Source: Aureivirga sp. CE67
GTDB lineage: Bacteria > Bacteroidota > Bacteroidia > Flavobacteriales > Flavobacteriaceae
DNA length: 64,000 nucleotides
NCBI RefSeq assembly: GCF_015767245.1
Contig: NZ_JADOTV010000008.1
Location: forward strand, 104,580-168,579
Direction: 5' to 3'
Shown: piece by piece, positions 9,953 to 19,397 of the stretch
Position numbering within the stretch: position 1 is the first letter of the stretch
How the letters are laid out: every line of letters begins with the position of its first letter
Made by a program: the position numbers and the translations under genes
Notes under the pieces: generated by a model
Database searches by the model: none
What the model was told of the DNA's origin: nothing
What the model saw: the letters and a program-made list of their open reading frames with translations, nothing else

Positions 9953-9990
9953 AAAAGAGGAATGTTTTTTAGTTAGAACATTCCTCTTTT
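9953..9990 (+). terminator. Intrinsic terminator after the ankyrin gene
   Basis: A 14-base perfect stem (AAAAGAGGAATGTT with AACATTCCTCTTTT) with a short loop; it can work in both directions and also faces the leftward pseudogene at 10003. Confidence 0.85.
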
Positions 9991-10002
9991 ATTTTTTAAT
10001 AT

Positions 10003-10305
10003 TTATTTTTTCAACATCAAATACCCTATCCTATTTATTTTTACAAACCTTTCTTCCCAATATATAATTTCAATCTTTTTATCCACATATTTTTTTAAAA
10101 GCTTATCTATTTTATAATTATCCTCAGAATTTATAGTTACAATCTGATTTCTAGAAGAAAACTCATTTCCTTTTAATAACAACTCAGCATCTTTGTAAAA
10201 TTACCAATTTGAAATTGTATCTATTTCTGTTTTTGCTAAAATGGAATTAGATAATGTTATGAATGAGATTAAGAAAAGTAGTTTTAGGTTTGTTTTCGTA
10301 GTCAA
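10003..10305 (-). pseudogene. Small secreted protein gene broken by an in-frame TAA
   Basis: On the minus strand one frame runs for 101 codons with a single stop. It begins TTKTNLKLLFLISFITLSNSI, a signal-peptide-like start preceded by TTG and with no ATG, reads to an in-frame TAA at 10201-10203, and then continues FYKDAELLLKGNEFSSRNQ to a natural stop at 10003-10005. The part after the stop stays charged and protein-like (KIDKLLKKYVDKKIEIIYWEERF). This suggests a recently broken gene rather than chance. The missing ATG supports decay. No homologue is recognised. Confidence 0.6.
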
Positions 10306-10536
10306 TATATTTAATTCAAAGCAATATTTCTAATAAAAATATAAAAAATCTATCAAAATTTCCTTCTAAAGCTCTTTTTTCCAATCATTCATTATTATAA
10401 ATAATCAAAAGAAGAAAAAAAACAAACTCAATCAATTAGTAATAAAGACATTACACATATTAAAAACTAATGTTAATTCCCGTAAAAAAATTACGGTAAT
10501 CATTAATTTATTATATATTTGAAAAAAACATATATT

Positions 10537-11655
10537 GTGATAACAAAATTTTCAGTTACAAATTTCAAAAGTTTTAATGAAACTTTCACATTAAATCTTG
10601 GAGAAATAAATGGATATGAATTCAATAAAGAGTGTATTAAAAACAATGTAGTTAATAATGCACTAGTTTATGGTCATAATGGAGTTGGAAAATCAAATTT
10701 AGGACTTGCTATATTTGATATAATAGTACATTTAACCGAGTATAATTCTAATGAAAATGAATATTCATATTATACAAATGCATTTAACAACTCAGATGTT
10801 GCCAGCTTTGAATATGAATTCAATATTAATTCTAAAAAAATATTATATAAATATCAAAAATCTAGTAATAAAATTATAATTTCAGAAGAGTTTTATATTG
10901 ACGGGGAAATTCTTGCCAAAATTAATCGAAATGAAAGTGATTTAGCTACTTTTAACTTTAAGGGAACTGAAACTCTTAATAATAAAATATCAAATAACAA
11001 ATTATCGATTTTAAAATATATAAAAAATAATTCTATCTTAGATAAAAAAGACACTTATAATGAAACATTTTTGACATTTTTTAATTTCATTGATGGAATG
11101 CTATTTTTTAGATCTTTACAAGATAATATATATCTTGGACTAGAAATTGGTATAAAAGATGTCGTTGAAGATATTATTGAAAATGGAAATTTATCAAATT
11201 TCGAAAAATTTTTAACAGAAGCAGGTATAGATTGTAAATTAAGTATAATTAAAGATTTAGATGGTAAAGATATTTTAGCAATGGACTTTAATGGTAAATC
11301 TCTTCCTTTTTTTGCAATAGCATCACAAGGTACAAAAGCTTTATCATTATTTTATTTTTGGTTTCAAAGGCTCAATGATACAGGAAAAGTTTCTTTTCTA
11401 TTTATAGATGAATTTGATGCTTTTTATCATCATGAATTATCAGCTTTTTTAGTCAAAGAACTTAAAAAGACTAATGTACAATTTATACTAACGACACACA
11501 ATACTTCTATTTTAACAAATGATTTATTGAGGCCTGATTGTTATTTCTTAATGAAGAAAGATTCAATAAATAACCTTTCAAGGTTAACTAGTAAAGAATT
11601 AAGAGAAGCACATAATATAGAAAAAATGTATAAAGCAGGTTCTTTTTATGAATAA
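10537..11655 (+). CDS. AAA15-type ATPase of a two-gene defence-like module
   Basis: This is an SMC/OLD-like ATPase of about 372 residues. The N-terminus ITKFSVTNFKSFNETF is the usual opening of AAA15 proteins, and Walker A follows (YGHNGVGKSNLGLA). Walker B is FLFIDEFDAFYHHE, with the switch region ILTTHNTSILTN near the C-terminus. The open frame begins at a TTG (10519) that lies inside a TATATTTG promoter-like box, so the GTG at 10537 is the more likely start. It overlaps the next gene by 8 bases. AAA15 ATPases paired with a Toprim partner (OLD/Gabija, AriA-AriB of PARIS, RloA-RloB/AbiL types) sense phage and activate the partner; that role is inferred here. Confidence 0.82.
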   Translation: MITKFSVTNFKSFNETFTLNLGEINGYEFNKECIKNNVVNNALVYGHNGVGKSNLGLAIFDIIVHLTEYNSNENEYSYYTNAFNNSDVASFEYEFNINSKKILYKYQKSSNKIIISEEFYIDGEILAKINRNESDLATFNFKGTETLNNKISNNKLSILKYIKNNSILDKKDTYNETFLTFFNFIDGMLFFRSLQDNIYLGLEIGIKDVVEDIIENGNLSNFEKFLTEAGIDCKLSIIKDLDGKDILAMDFNGKSLPFFAIASQGTKALSLFYFWFQRLNDTGKVSFLFIDEFDAFYHHELSAFLVKELKKTNVQFILTTHNTSILTNDLLRPDCYFLMKKDSINNLSRLTSKELREAHNIEKMYKAGSFYE

Positions 11656-12364
11656 TATCTTATTTGTTTTTGAAGGTAAAAAACCTGAAACTTCAATATT
11701 TGAAAGTTTTAATAATTGTTTTCCTAATGAAAAATTTAATATTCATTGTGCTTACTATACAACTATTTATAACTTTTACAATAAAATATCAAAAGATGAA
11801 GATTTCGATACGTTTTCAATTTTAAAATCTCAACCTCAAAATAAAGATATTTTGAATAGTTTCAATAGAAATGATTTTGCTGAAATATATTTATTTTTTG
11901 ATTATGATGGTCATACATCATCTGCTGATGATGAATTACTCATTTCTATATTAAGCTTTTTCAATGAAGAAACAGAACATGGAAAACTTTATATAAGTTA
12001 TCCAATGGTTGAAGCTTTAAGACATTATTCAGATAAATTAGATTTCAAAAATTTGACAGCAAAAATATCTGAATTGACCAATTATAAAGGAAGAGCTAGT
12101 ACAGAATCTGAAGATAAATATAAGCACTTTCATCAATATACAAGCGAAATTTGGTTACATTTAACTGAAGAACATCTGTCTAAATTAAATTATATAATCA
12201 CAAATAACTATATATTTCCTAGTAAATATTATGAGCAAATTAAATTATTTGAAAAACAAAAAGAAAAATATATAGAGACTAATGAATCTGTTTCTGTTTT
12301 GAGCGCATTTCCTCTATTTATTTTTGACTATTTTGGAAAAAATTACAAAGAAAAACTATCATAA
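11648..12364 (+). CDS. Toprim-like partner protein of the AAA15 ATPase
   Basis: This 238-residue protein shows a Toprim-like signature. An early strand with Glu-Gly-Lys (ILFVFEGKKPETSIFE, residues 4-18) is followed by an Asp-x-Asp strand (EIYLFFDYDGH, about 85-95) and a conserved-looking ISYPMVEALRHY. In Toprim nucleases the Glu and the DxD bind metal, so a nuclease is inferred, not shown. It follows the ATPase with an 8-base overlap and is closed by a bidirectional terminator, so the pair is one unit. It could belong to the RloB/AbiLii, AriB or another Toprim group; the sequence alone does not decide. Confidence 0.65.
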   Translation: MNNILFVFEGKKPETSIFESFNNCFPNEKFNIHCAYYTTIYNFYNKISKDEDFDTFSILKSQPQNKDILNSFNRNDFAEIYLFFDYDGHTSSADDELLISILSFFNEETEHGKLYISYPMVEALRHYSDKLDFKNLTAKISELTNYKGRASTESEDKYKHFHQYTSEIWLHLTEEHLSKLNYIITNNYIFPSKYYEQIKLFEKQKEKYIETNESVSVLSAFPLFIFDYFGKNYKEKLS

Positions 12365-12369
12365 AAAAA

Positions 12370-12403
12370 CAAAACCCAACCAGAAAAAATCTAGTTGGGT
12401 TTT
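12370..12403. terminator. Bidirectional terminator
   Basis: AAAACCCAAC pairs with GTTGGGTTTT. It lies between the convergent Toprim gene and the RND pump gene and has A/T tracts on both sides. Confidence 0.8.
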
Positions 12404-12429
12404 GAAATTATATAAAGTTTAAATTATCT

Positions 12430-15400
12430 CTATTTTCTCTTCATCACCAATTCATAAACACAAGGAATTACAATCAGATTTAAAACCGTTGCAGAAAGTA
12501 ATCCTCCAAGAATCACAACTGCCATTGGACTTTGAATTTCATTTCCAGGTTCTCCTCCTTTCATTGCTAAAGGAATCAAAGCTAAACCTGTGGTAAAAGC
12601 AGTCATCAAAATCGGATTTAAACGATCCAATGCTCCAATTTTTAATAATTCAAAACCTTGTTTTCCTTCTTTTCGTAAATCTTCATATTTAGAAATCAAT
12701 AAAATTCCGTTTCTTGTTGCAATTCCAAAAAGACTAATAAATCCAATCGTTGCAGCAATACTAATTATTCCAGAAGTAAAATACACAATCAGAATTCCAC
12801 CAATCAACGCTAAAGGTAAATTGATTAAAACAATAAATGAAAGCTTGATATCTTTAAACTCATAATACAACAAAAAGAAAATAATCACAATCGCAATCAT
12901 AGCTGTAATTAATAGCATTTGCGATGCTTTTGCTTCACTTTCAAACTGTCCTCCATATTCCACACGATATCCTTCTGGCAATTTCACCTCAGCATTTACA
13001 ATATTCTGAATATCATTTACCACACTTCGTAAATCTCGTCCTTGCACATTTGCAGCAACCACAATTTTTCGCTGCACATTTTCTCTACTTATTGTATTCG
13101 GACTACTCACAGATTCTACAGTTGCCAATTCTCGCAAAGGAACTTGTCCTCCTTCTGGCAAATGAATCCAAGTTTTTTCAATTTTCTCTTTTGTATCTCG
13201 ATTTTCTTTTTGCAAACGAACTACCAAATCAAAATACTTTTGTCCTTCATAGATTTCTCCTGCTTTTTCTCCTGCCAAAGAAATATCCATTTGCTCTAAA
13301 AGTTCTTTCACAGTCATTCCATGAGCAGCCAACATTTGTCTTTTCGGAACAATTCGTAATTGTGGAACTTCAATCTGCTGATCTACGGCAACATCTGCAA
13401 TTCCATCGATAGCTTTAATTTTCGTTTCTACATCTTTTCCAACTTCAAAAAGTCTTTGTAAATCTGAACCAAAAATCTTAATCGCAATATTCGCACGAGT
13501 TCCAGAAAGCATATGATCAATTCTGTGAGCAATTGGTTGTCCAAGCGTTATATTTACTCCAGGAACTACACTCAATTTTGTACGAACTTCTTCAAAAAAT
13601 TCTTCTTTTGTTTTATCTTTTAAAGTAAAAGGAACATCCACTTCGGCAGCATTTACACCTTGTGCGTGTTCATCCAATTCTGCTCGTCCTGTTCTTCTTG
13701 TTACCACATCTACTTCTGGTAATTCTAATAAAAGTTGCTCAACTAATTTCCCTGTTTTATTACTTTCTTCTAAAGACATTCCAGGAATTCCAACAACACT
13801 GATTACCAAAGAACCTTCATTAAATTCTGGCAAGAAACTTCTTCCTAATTGCGATAAAAACACTAAACTTAAAACAAAAACTCCTACTGTAAATCCAATA
13901 ATGATTCTCGGAATTTTCAATGTTTTTTCTAAAATAGAAGCATACCATTTTTGTAAAACTCTTTCGATTTTTGTTCCTTCTGCTTGCTTCCCTATTACTT
14001 TTTCATTTTTAAGTAAAAAAGAACATAAAACTGGTGTAACTGTTACAGCTACAATCAAAGAAGTCAGAACAGATGTGATAAATGCAATTCCAAGTGGTTG
14101 CAATAACCTTCCTTCCATTCCACTCAAGAAAAATAATGGAACAAATGAAACGATGATAATTAACGTTGCTATAATAATTGAACTACGAATTTCCATCGAA
14201 GCAATTTTCACCACTTCTAAAATTCCTAATCGTTCTTCTTTTGGTTTTTGCACATTTTCTCTTAATCGTTTAAAAACATTTTCCACATCAATAATTGCAT
14301 CATCCACCAAAGCTCCAATTGCAATTGCCATTCCTCCCAAAGACATCGTATTAATTGTATATCCTAAAAGTTTTAAAACAATAATAGAAACTAGAAGTGA
14401 AATAGGAATTGCCAATAGAGAAATCACCGTTGTTCGCCAATTCATCAAGAAAATAAATAAGACTAAAACAACAAAAAATGCTCCTTCTAAAAGTGTTTGA
14501 TTTAAATTATTAATTGAAGCTTCGATAAAATTTGCTTGTCTAAAAATATGACTTTGAATTTCAACATTTTCTGGAATAGTTTTCTTTAAATCTACAATTG
14601 CTTCATCCAAACTTTTTGTCAACTCTAAAGTATTCACATCTGGTTGCTTCGAAATTGTTAGAACAACAGCAGGTTTTCCATTTAAAGATCCATCTCCAAT
14701 TTTATCTGAAGTTCCAATCTGAACTGTCGCAACATCTTTAATTTTAATCGCTTGCCCATTCTTATATTTAACGATACTTTCTTGTAAACTTTCCAAATTA
14801 TAAGCTCGTCCACTTCCTTTGATGATATATTGATTTCCATGTTGATTAATCACACCTCCAGGAGCATTCAAGTTTGCTTCTTGTACTTTTTCTAAAAGCT
14901 CTGTAATACTAACATCATAATAATTCAATTTTTCTGGATTTGCAAAAACTTGATATTCCTTATAATCTCCTCCGATTACAATCACATTTGCAATTCCTCC
15001 AATCGATTTAATTCTTGGACTAATTGTCCAATCTGCTAAAGTTCGAAGTTCCATTGGTGACAAACTATCCGAAGTAACTCCAAGTAACATTACTTCTCCC
15101 ATAATCGAAGAAATCGGTGCCATCGTTGGTGTTCCAACTCCTTCTGGTAAATTCTCACGAACCATCGGAATTCTTTCACTTACGATTTGTCTAGCACGAT
15201 AAATATCCGTTCCCCAATTAAATTCTACCCAAACAATAGAAATTCCAGCAGCCGAAGACGAACGAATTCGACGAACATTTGGCGAACCATTCATTGCTGT
15301 TTCTAATTGATAAGTAACTAATTTCTCTACTTCTTCCGATTCCATTCCATGTGCTTCTGTCAAAATTGTAACTGTCGGTGCAGTCAAATCTGGAAACACA

Positions 15401-15510
15401 TCCACGTTCATTGTACGTGTGAAATAAATTCCTGTCATACTTAAAATCACAGCGATTAAAAGGACTAGAAATCTATTTTGTAACGATATTGATAAAATTT
15501 TATTTAACAT
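12430..15510 (-). CDS. Heavy-metal RND efflux pump (CusA/CzcA family)
   Basis: This 1,026-residue inner-membrane pump subunit has the family's normal length and two-fold layout. It opens MLNKILSISLQNRFLVLLIAV (TM1) and carries the metal-RND TM4 signature GGMAIAIGALVDDAIIDVENV (about residues 392-412). The mirrored second half has ISLFGIATRNGILLISKYEDL and LDRLNPILMTAFTTGLALIP near the end. It exports metal ions across the cell envelope using the proton gradient, together with the adaptor (15525) and the TolC-like channel (17468). The metal is not decided by sequence; His-rich partners point to divalent cations such as Zn, Co, Ni or Cd, or to copper. Confidence 0.93.
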   Translation of the reverse strand: MLNKILSISLQNRFLVLLIAVILSMTGIYFTRTMNVDVFPDLTAPTVTILTEAHGMESEEVEKLVTYQLETAMNGSPNVRRIRSSSAAGISIVWVEFNWGTDIYRARQIVSERIPMVRENLPEGVGTPTMAPISSIMGEVMLLGVTSDSLSPMELRTLADWTISPRIKSIGGIANVIVIGGDYKEYQVFANPEKLNYYDVSITELLEKVQEANLNAPGGVINQHGNQYIIKGSGRAYNLESLQESIVKYKNGQAIKIKDVATVQIGTSDKIGDGSLNGKPAVVLTISKQPDVNTLELTKSLDEAIVDLKKTIPENVEIQSHIFRQANFIEASINNLNQTLLEGAFFVVLVLFIFLMNWRTTVISLLAIPISLLVSIIVLKLLGYTINTMSLGGMAIAIGALVDDAIIDVENVFKRLRENVQKPKEERLGILEVVKIASMEIRSSIIIATLIIIVSFVPLFFLSGMEGRLLQPLGIAFITSVLTSLIVAVTVTPVLCSFLLKNEKVIGKQAEGTKIERVLQKWYASILEKTLKIPRIIIGFTVGVFVLSLVFLSQLGRSFLPEFNEGSLVISVVGIPGMSLEESNKTGKLVEQLLLELPEVDVVTRRTGRAELDEHAQGVNAAEVDVPFTLKDKTKEEFFEEVRTKLSVVPGVNITLGQPIAHRIDHMLSGTRANIAIKIFGSDLQRLFEVGKDVETKIKAIDGIADVAVDQQIEVPQLRIVPKRQMLAAHGMTVKELLEQMDISLAGEKAGEIYEGQKYFDLVVRLQKENRDTKEKIEKTWIHLPEGGQVPLRELATVESVSSPNTISRENVQRKIVVAANVQGRDLRSVVNDIQNIVNAEVKLPEGYRVEYGGQFESEAKASQMLLITAMIAIVIIFFLLYYEFKDIKLSFIVLINLPLALIGGILIVYFTSGIISIAATIGFISLFGIATRNGILLISKYEDLRKEGKQGFELLKIGALDRLNPILMTAFTTGLALIPLAMKGGEPGNEIQSPMAVVILGGLLSATVLNLIVIPCVYELVMKRK

Positions 15511-15524
15511 AAATCCAATCCTTT

Positions 15525-17030
15525 TTAGTGTGCATGTCCGTGAGCTGGTGCTTGTCCTGACATTGAAGCCATTTTCACTTGGTACGCACCTTTTGTCACT
15601 ACAAATTCTTCTTTCGAAAGCCCTTCTTTAACTTCGACAAATTCTCCGTTTTGCTTTCCAATTATTACTGGTCTTCTTTCAAAAGTTTCTCCGCTCAATT
15701 GAACAATTACAGAATAATTCCCATAATCTTCTAATAAAGAATTCACAGGAACTACAATTCCTTTTGCTCCATTTCCAACAGCAATTTGTACTTCTGTAAA
15801 TGCTCCTTCAGGTTTTAAAACAGCATCTTCCACTTTTGCTATTACAGAAACTATCGGATTTTCAGCATCTACTTTTTTCCCTACAGATAAAACTTCTCCA
15901 TCTGTTTTCTTCAAATTCGACCAAGAATCTGTTTCTGGTTGGTACCAAATATTTTGAATCTCACTTAATTTTTCTGCATCCGAAGCACTCACTTTTGCTT
16001 CTAAAATATTTGATTGTTGACTAGAAATTGTAAACAACATCGCTCCTTCTTCTACAAAATCACCATTTCTTTGTTTTACATTTTTAATAAATCCAGAAAA
16101 TGGCGCTCTGATTTGTTTTCCTTTTGAAGAAAAATTTGAAACTAAAGATTGATAAGAAGCTTTTGCTACTTCAAATTCTTTCTTCGATTTTAAAAATTCT
16201 GATTTTGCAATGATTTTCGAATTGTATAATTCTTTTTTTCTATCAAAATTTGATTTTGCTTCTTCAAAATTTGCTTTTGCTTTTGCAACATTCGAGTTTA
16301 AATTATTCGCTGAAAACTCTTTACTTTCTATCATTAAAAGTAATTGTCCTTTCTGAACTTTTGCACCTTCTACAATTTTTTCATTAGCAAAAGAAACAGT
16401 TCCACTTGCTGTTGCATTTAAAACTTTCGAATTAGAATTCGATGTTTTCCAAACTCCAGAAGTTGAAATCATTTCATAAATTTCCATTTCTCGAACAGGT
16501 TCAGTTTTAAATTCCATTTTCCAAGCTTGTTCTTTTAAAAATGAAATCGTAGCCTCATCTTCCGTAGCTGGATTTGCTTTTCTAGCAGTTTCTAAATCAG
16601 CATAAACTTCTACATCTTTAATTACAATTTTATCCGAAAATTCAGGTGTTTGAATCTCAAAAATCAAGGTCCCTTTTCCTGCTTTTTTCGGTTGTAATTT
16701 TGGAGAAAAAATTCCTGGAGAAGATGGCGCGTTCACTGTATGCTTAATCCCTGAATTTCCAGAAATAAAACTTACCGTTACTTTTCCTTCTGTAATAGGT
16801 TTGTGTTTTTTCATCGTTGTAAAATGAGCAGCAAATCGACTTGTTTTTCCAACTACTAAAACTGGAAATTCAACAAATAATTCTGATTTCTCTGTCCATT
16901 TTGTAAAATCTATTCTTGGTGTTTCTTCAAAATGTCCACCATTTGCATCATGTGCGTGTCCATGATCTTCTTGTGCTTTTGGGCTACAAGAAACTATTGC
17001 TAAAGCAATGATTATATATAAAAATCGCAT
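15525..17030 (-). CDS. RND periplasmic adaptor lipoprotein, metal type (CusB-like)
   Basis: This 501-residue protein has a lipoprotein signal (FLYIIIALAIVSCSPK, Cys about 15) and then a short His-rich stretch (DHGHAHDANGGH). The adaptor core has a barrel-sandwich half-motif (ASGTVSFANEKIVEGAKVQKG), a coiled-coil hairpin (SNVAKAKANFEEAKSNFDRK), the second half-motif (QIRAPFSGFIKNVKQRNGDF) and a beta-barrel/proximal domain. It ends in GQAPAHGHAH. It joins the inner-membrane pump to the outer-membrane channel; the two His clusters could pass metal to the pump, which is inference. It lies 14 bases upstream of the pump gene. Confidence 0.9.
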   Translation of the reverse strand: MRFLYIIIALAIVSCSPKAQEDHGHAHDANGGHFEETPRIDFTKWTEKSELFVEFPVLVVGKTSRFAAHFTTMKKHKPITEGKVTVSFISGNSGIKHTVNAPSSPGIFSPKLQPKKAGKGTLIFEIQTPEFSDKIVIKDVEVYADLETARKANPATEDEATISFLKEQAWKMEFKTEPVREMEIYEMISTSGVWKTSNSNSKVLNATASGTVSFANEKIVEGAKVQKGQLLLMIESKEFSANNLNSNVAKAKANFEEAKSNFDRKKELYNSKIIAKSEFLKSKKEFEVAKASYQSLVSNFSSKGKQIRAPFSGFIKNVKQRNGDFVEEGAMLFTISSQQSNILEAKVSASDAEKLSEIQNIWYQPETDSWSNLKKTDGEVLSVGKKVDAENPIVSVIAKVEDAVLKPEGAFTEVQIAVGNGAKGIVVPVNSLLEDYGNYSVIVQLSGETFERRPVIIGKQNGEFVEVKEGLSKEEFVVTKGAYQVKMASMSGQAPAHGHAH

Positions 17031-17067
17031 TGTTTTTTTTGTTTTAATAATTATTTAAATCACAAAA

Positions 17068-17122
17068 TGCTGGGATACCTCCCCGCCCGTTGGGCACCCC
17101 TCCTTTTTTAAAGGAGGGGAAT
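17068..17122. repeat. REP-like palindrome
   Basis: The stretch contains CCGCCCGTTGGGC-type pairing followed by CCCCTCCTTTTTTAAAGGAGGGG, a GC-rich palindrome in AT-rich DNA. It lies between two genes of the metal operon and may also stall transcription or protect mRNA ends. It resembles, but is not the same as, the palindromes at 18696 and 33834. Confidence 0.65.
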
Positions 17123-17133
17123 TTAAAATTTAA

Positions 17134-17457
17134 TTAGTGAGCTTTGTGCTCAGTTCCATCTTCATGTTTGTGCGTTTTCTCCGCTTCATGTTTGTGGTGA
17201 TCTTCACCTTCTTTGTGTTCGTGAGTAGAAGTTGTGTCTTTTACTTTAAACTCTTCTTGTTCATGGTGATCTCCATGTTCGTGGCTATGTCCACCTTCTC
17301 CGTGGTCATGTCCTCCATCTCCATGATCGTGTCCGTGATCAGAGTGTTGCTCTGTTCCGTGATCATGTCCGTGACCCTCATTTTTCTTTTCTTTTTTTGG
17401 CGTACAAGCCACTGCAAAAACAACTAATCCTGCAATTAATAATTTTGTGATCTTCAT
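17134..17457 (-). CDS. His-rich lipoprotein, probable metal buffer
   Basis: This 107-residue protein has a lipoprotein signal (LLIAGLVVFAVACTPK, Cys 18). The mature part is almost entirely His, Glu, Asp, Gly and Lys, with about 23 His residues in repeats such as GHDHGDGGHDHGEGGHSH. It lies inside the efflux operon between the TolC-like and adaptor genes. Free metal binding and hand-over in the periplasm is inferred from composition and context. Low complexity prevents family assignment. Confidence 0.85.
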   Translation of the reverse strand: MKITKLLIAGLVVFAVACTPKKEKKNEGHGHDHGTEQHSDHGHDHGDGGHDHGEGGHSHEHGDHHEQEEFKVKDTTSTHEHKEGEDHHKHEAEKTHKHEDGTEHKAH

Positions 17458-17467
17458 AATATTTAAT

Positions 17468-18649
17468 TTATAATTGGTATTTAAATAATTCTGCTTGAAG
17501 CAAATAAAGTTCTTTTTTCATTTCTAAAACTTTATTTATCGCTTGTTCGTAAAAATGATTTTCTTGGAAATATGTAATGAAATCAATTTCACCTAATTCA
17601 TACGCTTTCAATAATAAAGAGGAAGAATTCATCGACTCTAAAGTCTCTTTATAAGCTTCGTATTTACTCAAAATTGTTTGATATGAATTGTATTTCTGTT
17701 GAAAATCAGCATACAGTTTCAAAGTAGATGCTTCCGTTTCGATTTTTGTTGATTCATAATCGATTTTCGCAGCTTTCACTTTGTTTTTATTATTCCATAG
17801 CGGAATCGAAATTCCTCCATAAAGTCCAGAATAATTATTTCCTGCAACACCTTGATAATTAAAACCAGCTGTTAGATTTGGCAAAGATTTATTCTTCGAA
17901 AGTTTATATTTCTGTAAGGCAACAGTTTCCTTTTGCGAAATTTGCTTCAACATAAAATCGTTCATTTTCTTTTGTTCCCATAATTCACTTAAAGGCGCCA
18001 AATTTACACTTTTATCAAATGCTAGAATAGAAAAATTTAATGCTTCTCCTCCATTTAAACTCTCCAAAGAAAGCTTCTGATTTTGAATTTCCGTTTGTAA
18101 CTTTTCGAAATCAAATTGTTTTTGCAACCAAGCTATTTTAGCCTTGTTTTGGTCTAAAATTCCAATTTGTTCTTTTTCAAAAAGTTGTTTGGTTTGCTCA
18201 TAAACTTTCTCTGCTTTTTGAATTCTTTCTTCTTCTAACTTCATCAAATTTTGTAATGAAATTAGTTTGATTAGTTCTTTTTTAGCAGAAAATAAAACTT
18301 CTTGTTTTTTTAATTCATAAACATAATCCAAACTAGTTTGCTCATTTTTAATCCATTTTTTTCTGGAAATATAAACTGTTGGAAATTCGAAAGTTTGTGA
18401 AATTTCAAACTCTGTGTAATTTCCATCTGAATGTTCTCCCCATGGTAAAAAATAAGCCCCAACTTCAGGGTTTGGAAGATTATTTTCTGATTTTAATTCT
18501 AGTTTTTTACTTTTTATATAAGTAGCAAAAGCCTTTAATTCTTTATTATTTTGTTCTATTTTTTGTAGAATATTCTCCACTTTTTCTTGTGCATTTAGCT
18601 GAGAAAAAGCAAATAAACTACAAATAATGAAAACTATATTTAGTCTCAT
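17468..18649 (-). CDS. TolC-family outer-membrane channel of the metal efflux system
   Basis: This 393-residue protein has signal peptide MRLNIVFIICSLFAFSQLNAQ. The long helical repeats typical of TolC/CusC follow: VENILQKIEQNNKELKAFATYIKSKKLELKSENNLPNPEVGAYFLP at the start and a second half with NKVKAAKIDYESTKIETEAS. It is slightly short for the family. It provides the outer-membrane exit for the RND pump. It lies 10 bases upstream of the His-rich lipoprotein gene, so all four genes form one leftward operon. Confidence 0.88.
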   Translation of the reverse strand: MRLNIVFIICSLFAFSQLNAQEKVENILQKIEQNNKELKAFATYIKSKKLELKSENNLPNPEVGAYFLPWGEHSDGNYTEFEISQTFEFPTVYISRKKWIKNEQTSLDYVYELKKQEVLFSAKKELIKLISLQNLMKLEEERIQKAEKVYEQTKQLFEKEQIGILDQNKAKIAWLQKQFDFEKLQTEIQNQKLSLESLNGGEALNFSILAFDKSVNLAPLSELWEQKKMNDFMLKQISQKETVALQKYKLSKNKSLPNLTAGFNYQGVAGNNYSGLYGGISIPLWNNKNKVKAAKIDYESTKIETEASTLKLYADFQQKYNSYQTILSKYEAYKETLESMNSSSLLLKAYELGEIDFITYFQENHFYEQAINKVLEMKKELYLLQAELFKYQL

Positions 18650-18695
18650 TTTTTGAGATGATTTGGAAGAGTTTGAGTTTGTTGGGTGAATAAAA

Positions 18696-18728
18696 ACACA
18701 CCCCTAGTCCCTCTCAAGAGGGGAACTT
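18696..18728. repeat. REP-like palindrome, copy 1
   Basis: CACACCCCTAG is followed by CCCTCTCAAGAGGG, a perfect GC-rich hairpin, then GAACTTT. An almost identical copy is at 33834-33867. No open frame is present. Confidence 0.75.
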
Positions 18729-18843
18729 TCAATAACAGATAAATTTAAATTAGAATACTATCTGTAAACAAATAATTTACAAACCCTTTTATTAATAAAA
18801 TAATTGATTTTTTGGATAAAGAGATTTATCCGAAATGTAGAAT

Positions 18844-19299
18844 TTAGGCAATTGTAGGTGGAGCTCTTAAAGCAATATTTTGAAAAACATAGGATTCGTA
18901 GAAAGGTTCTTCATAAAGAAAATTTCTATGTAAATCAAGTTTTTCAGCAATTGTATAATAGCCATCTGTGAAAACAAAACCAATCTCTGAAACTACTTTT
19001 TGAGTTTTAGTAATTTCTGATTTGAATTTTGAAATTGTTACATCTTCATATGTATGAACTGAATGTGCATGTCCTTCTAAATCAATCGGAAGTTTGGATT
19101 GTAACTCTGAAGTATCTTGCTTTTTTTCATCTGAAGAATGATGATGGTGTGAATGTCCATCGTGTGAATGATTATGCGTAGTTTCCGAAGAAACTAATTT
19201 GTGATGAATATGGTGAATATGCGGCAAAGCATTATGAAGAATCATAATACTAATCACACTTAAAAGTAAAAAGGCTTTTATTTTCTTTAGGTAATTCAT
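18844..19299 (-). CDS. His-rich membrane-anchored protein next to the metal efflux operon
   Basis: This protein of about 151 residues starts MNYLKKIKAFLLLSVISIM, one N-terminal membrane segment, and continues with clusters LPHIHHIHHK and HNHSHDGHSHHHH. The upstream in-frame codons are TTG, so the ATG at 19299 is used; a TAGCTTTG box just upstream would give a very short leader. The C-terminal half has normal composition and ends FQNIALRAPPTIA. It is probably the first gene of the metal regulon, with a metal-sensing or binding role inferred from composition. Confidence 0.75.
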   Translation of the reverse strand: MNYLKKIKAFLLLSVISIMILHNALPHIHHIHHKLVSSETTHNHSHDGHSHHHHSSDEKKQDTSELQSKLPIDLEGHAHSVHTYEDVTISKFKSEITKTQKVVSEIGFVFTDGYYTIAEKLDLHRNFLYEEPFYESYVFQNIALRAPPTIA

Positions 19300-19397
19300 C
19301 AAGTGCAAAGCTATGGTATTTTTTTATATTTTAGAAAAAGATTCTATTCAAAATCTTTTTTACCTTTATTTGTACTCTTAAAATAAAAAATTGTTAA

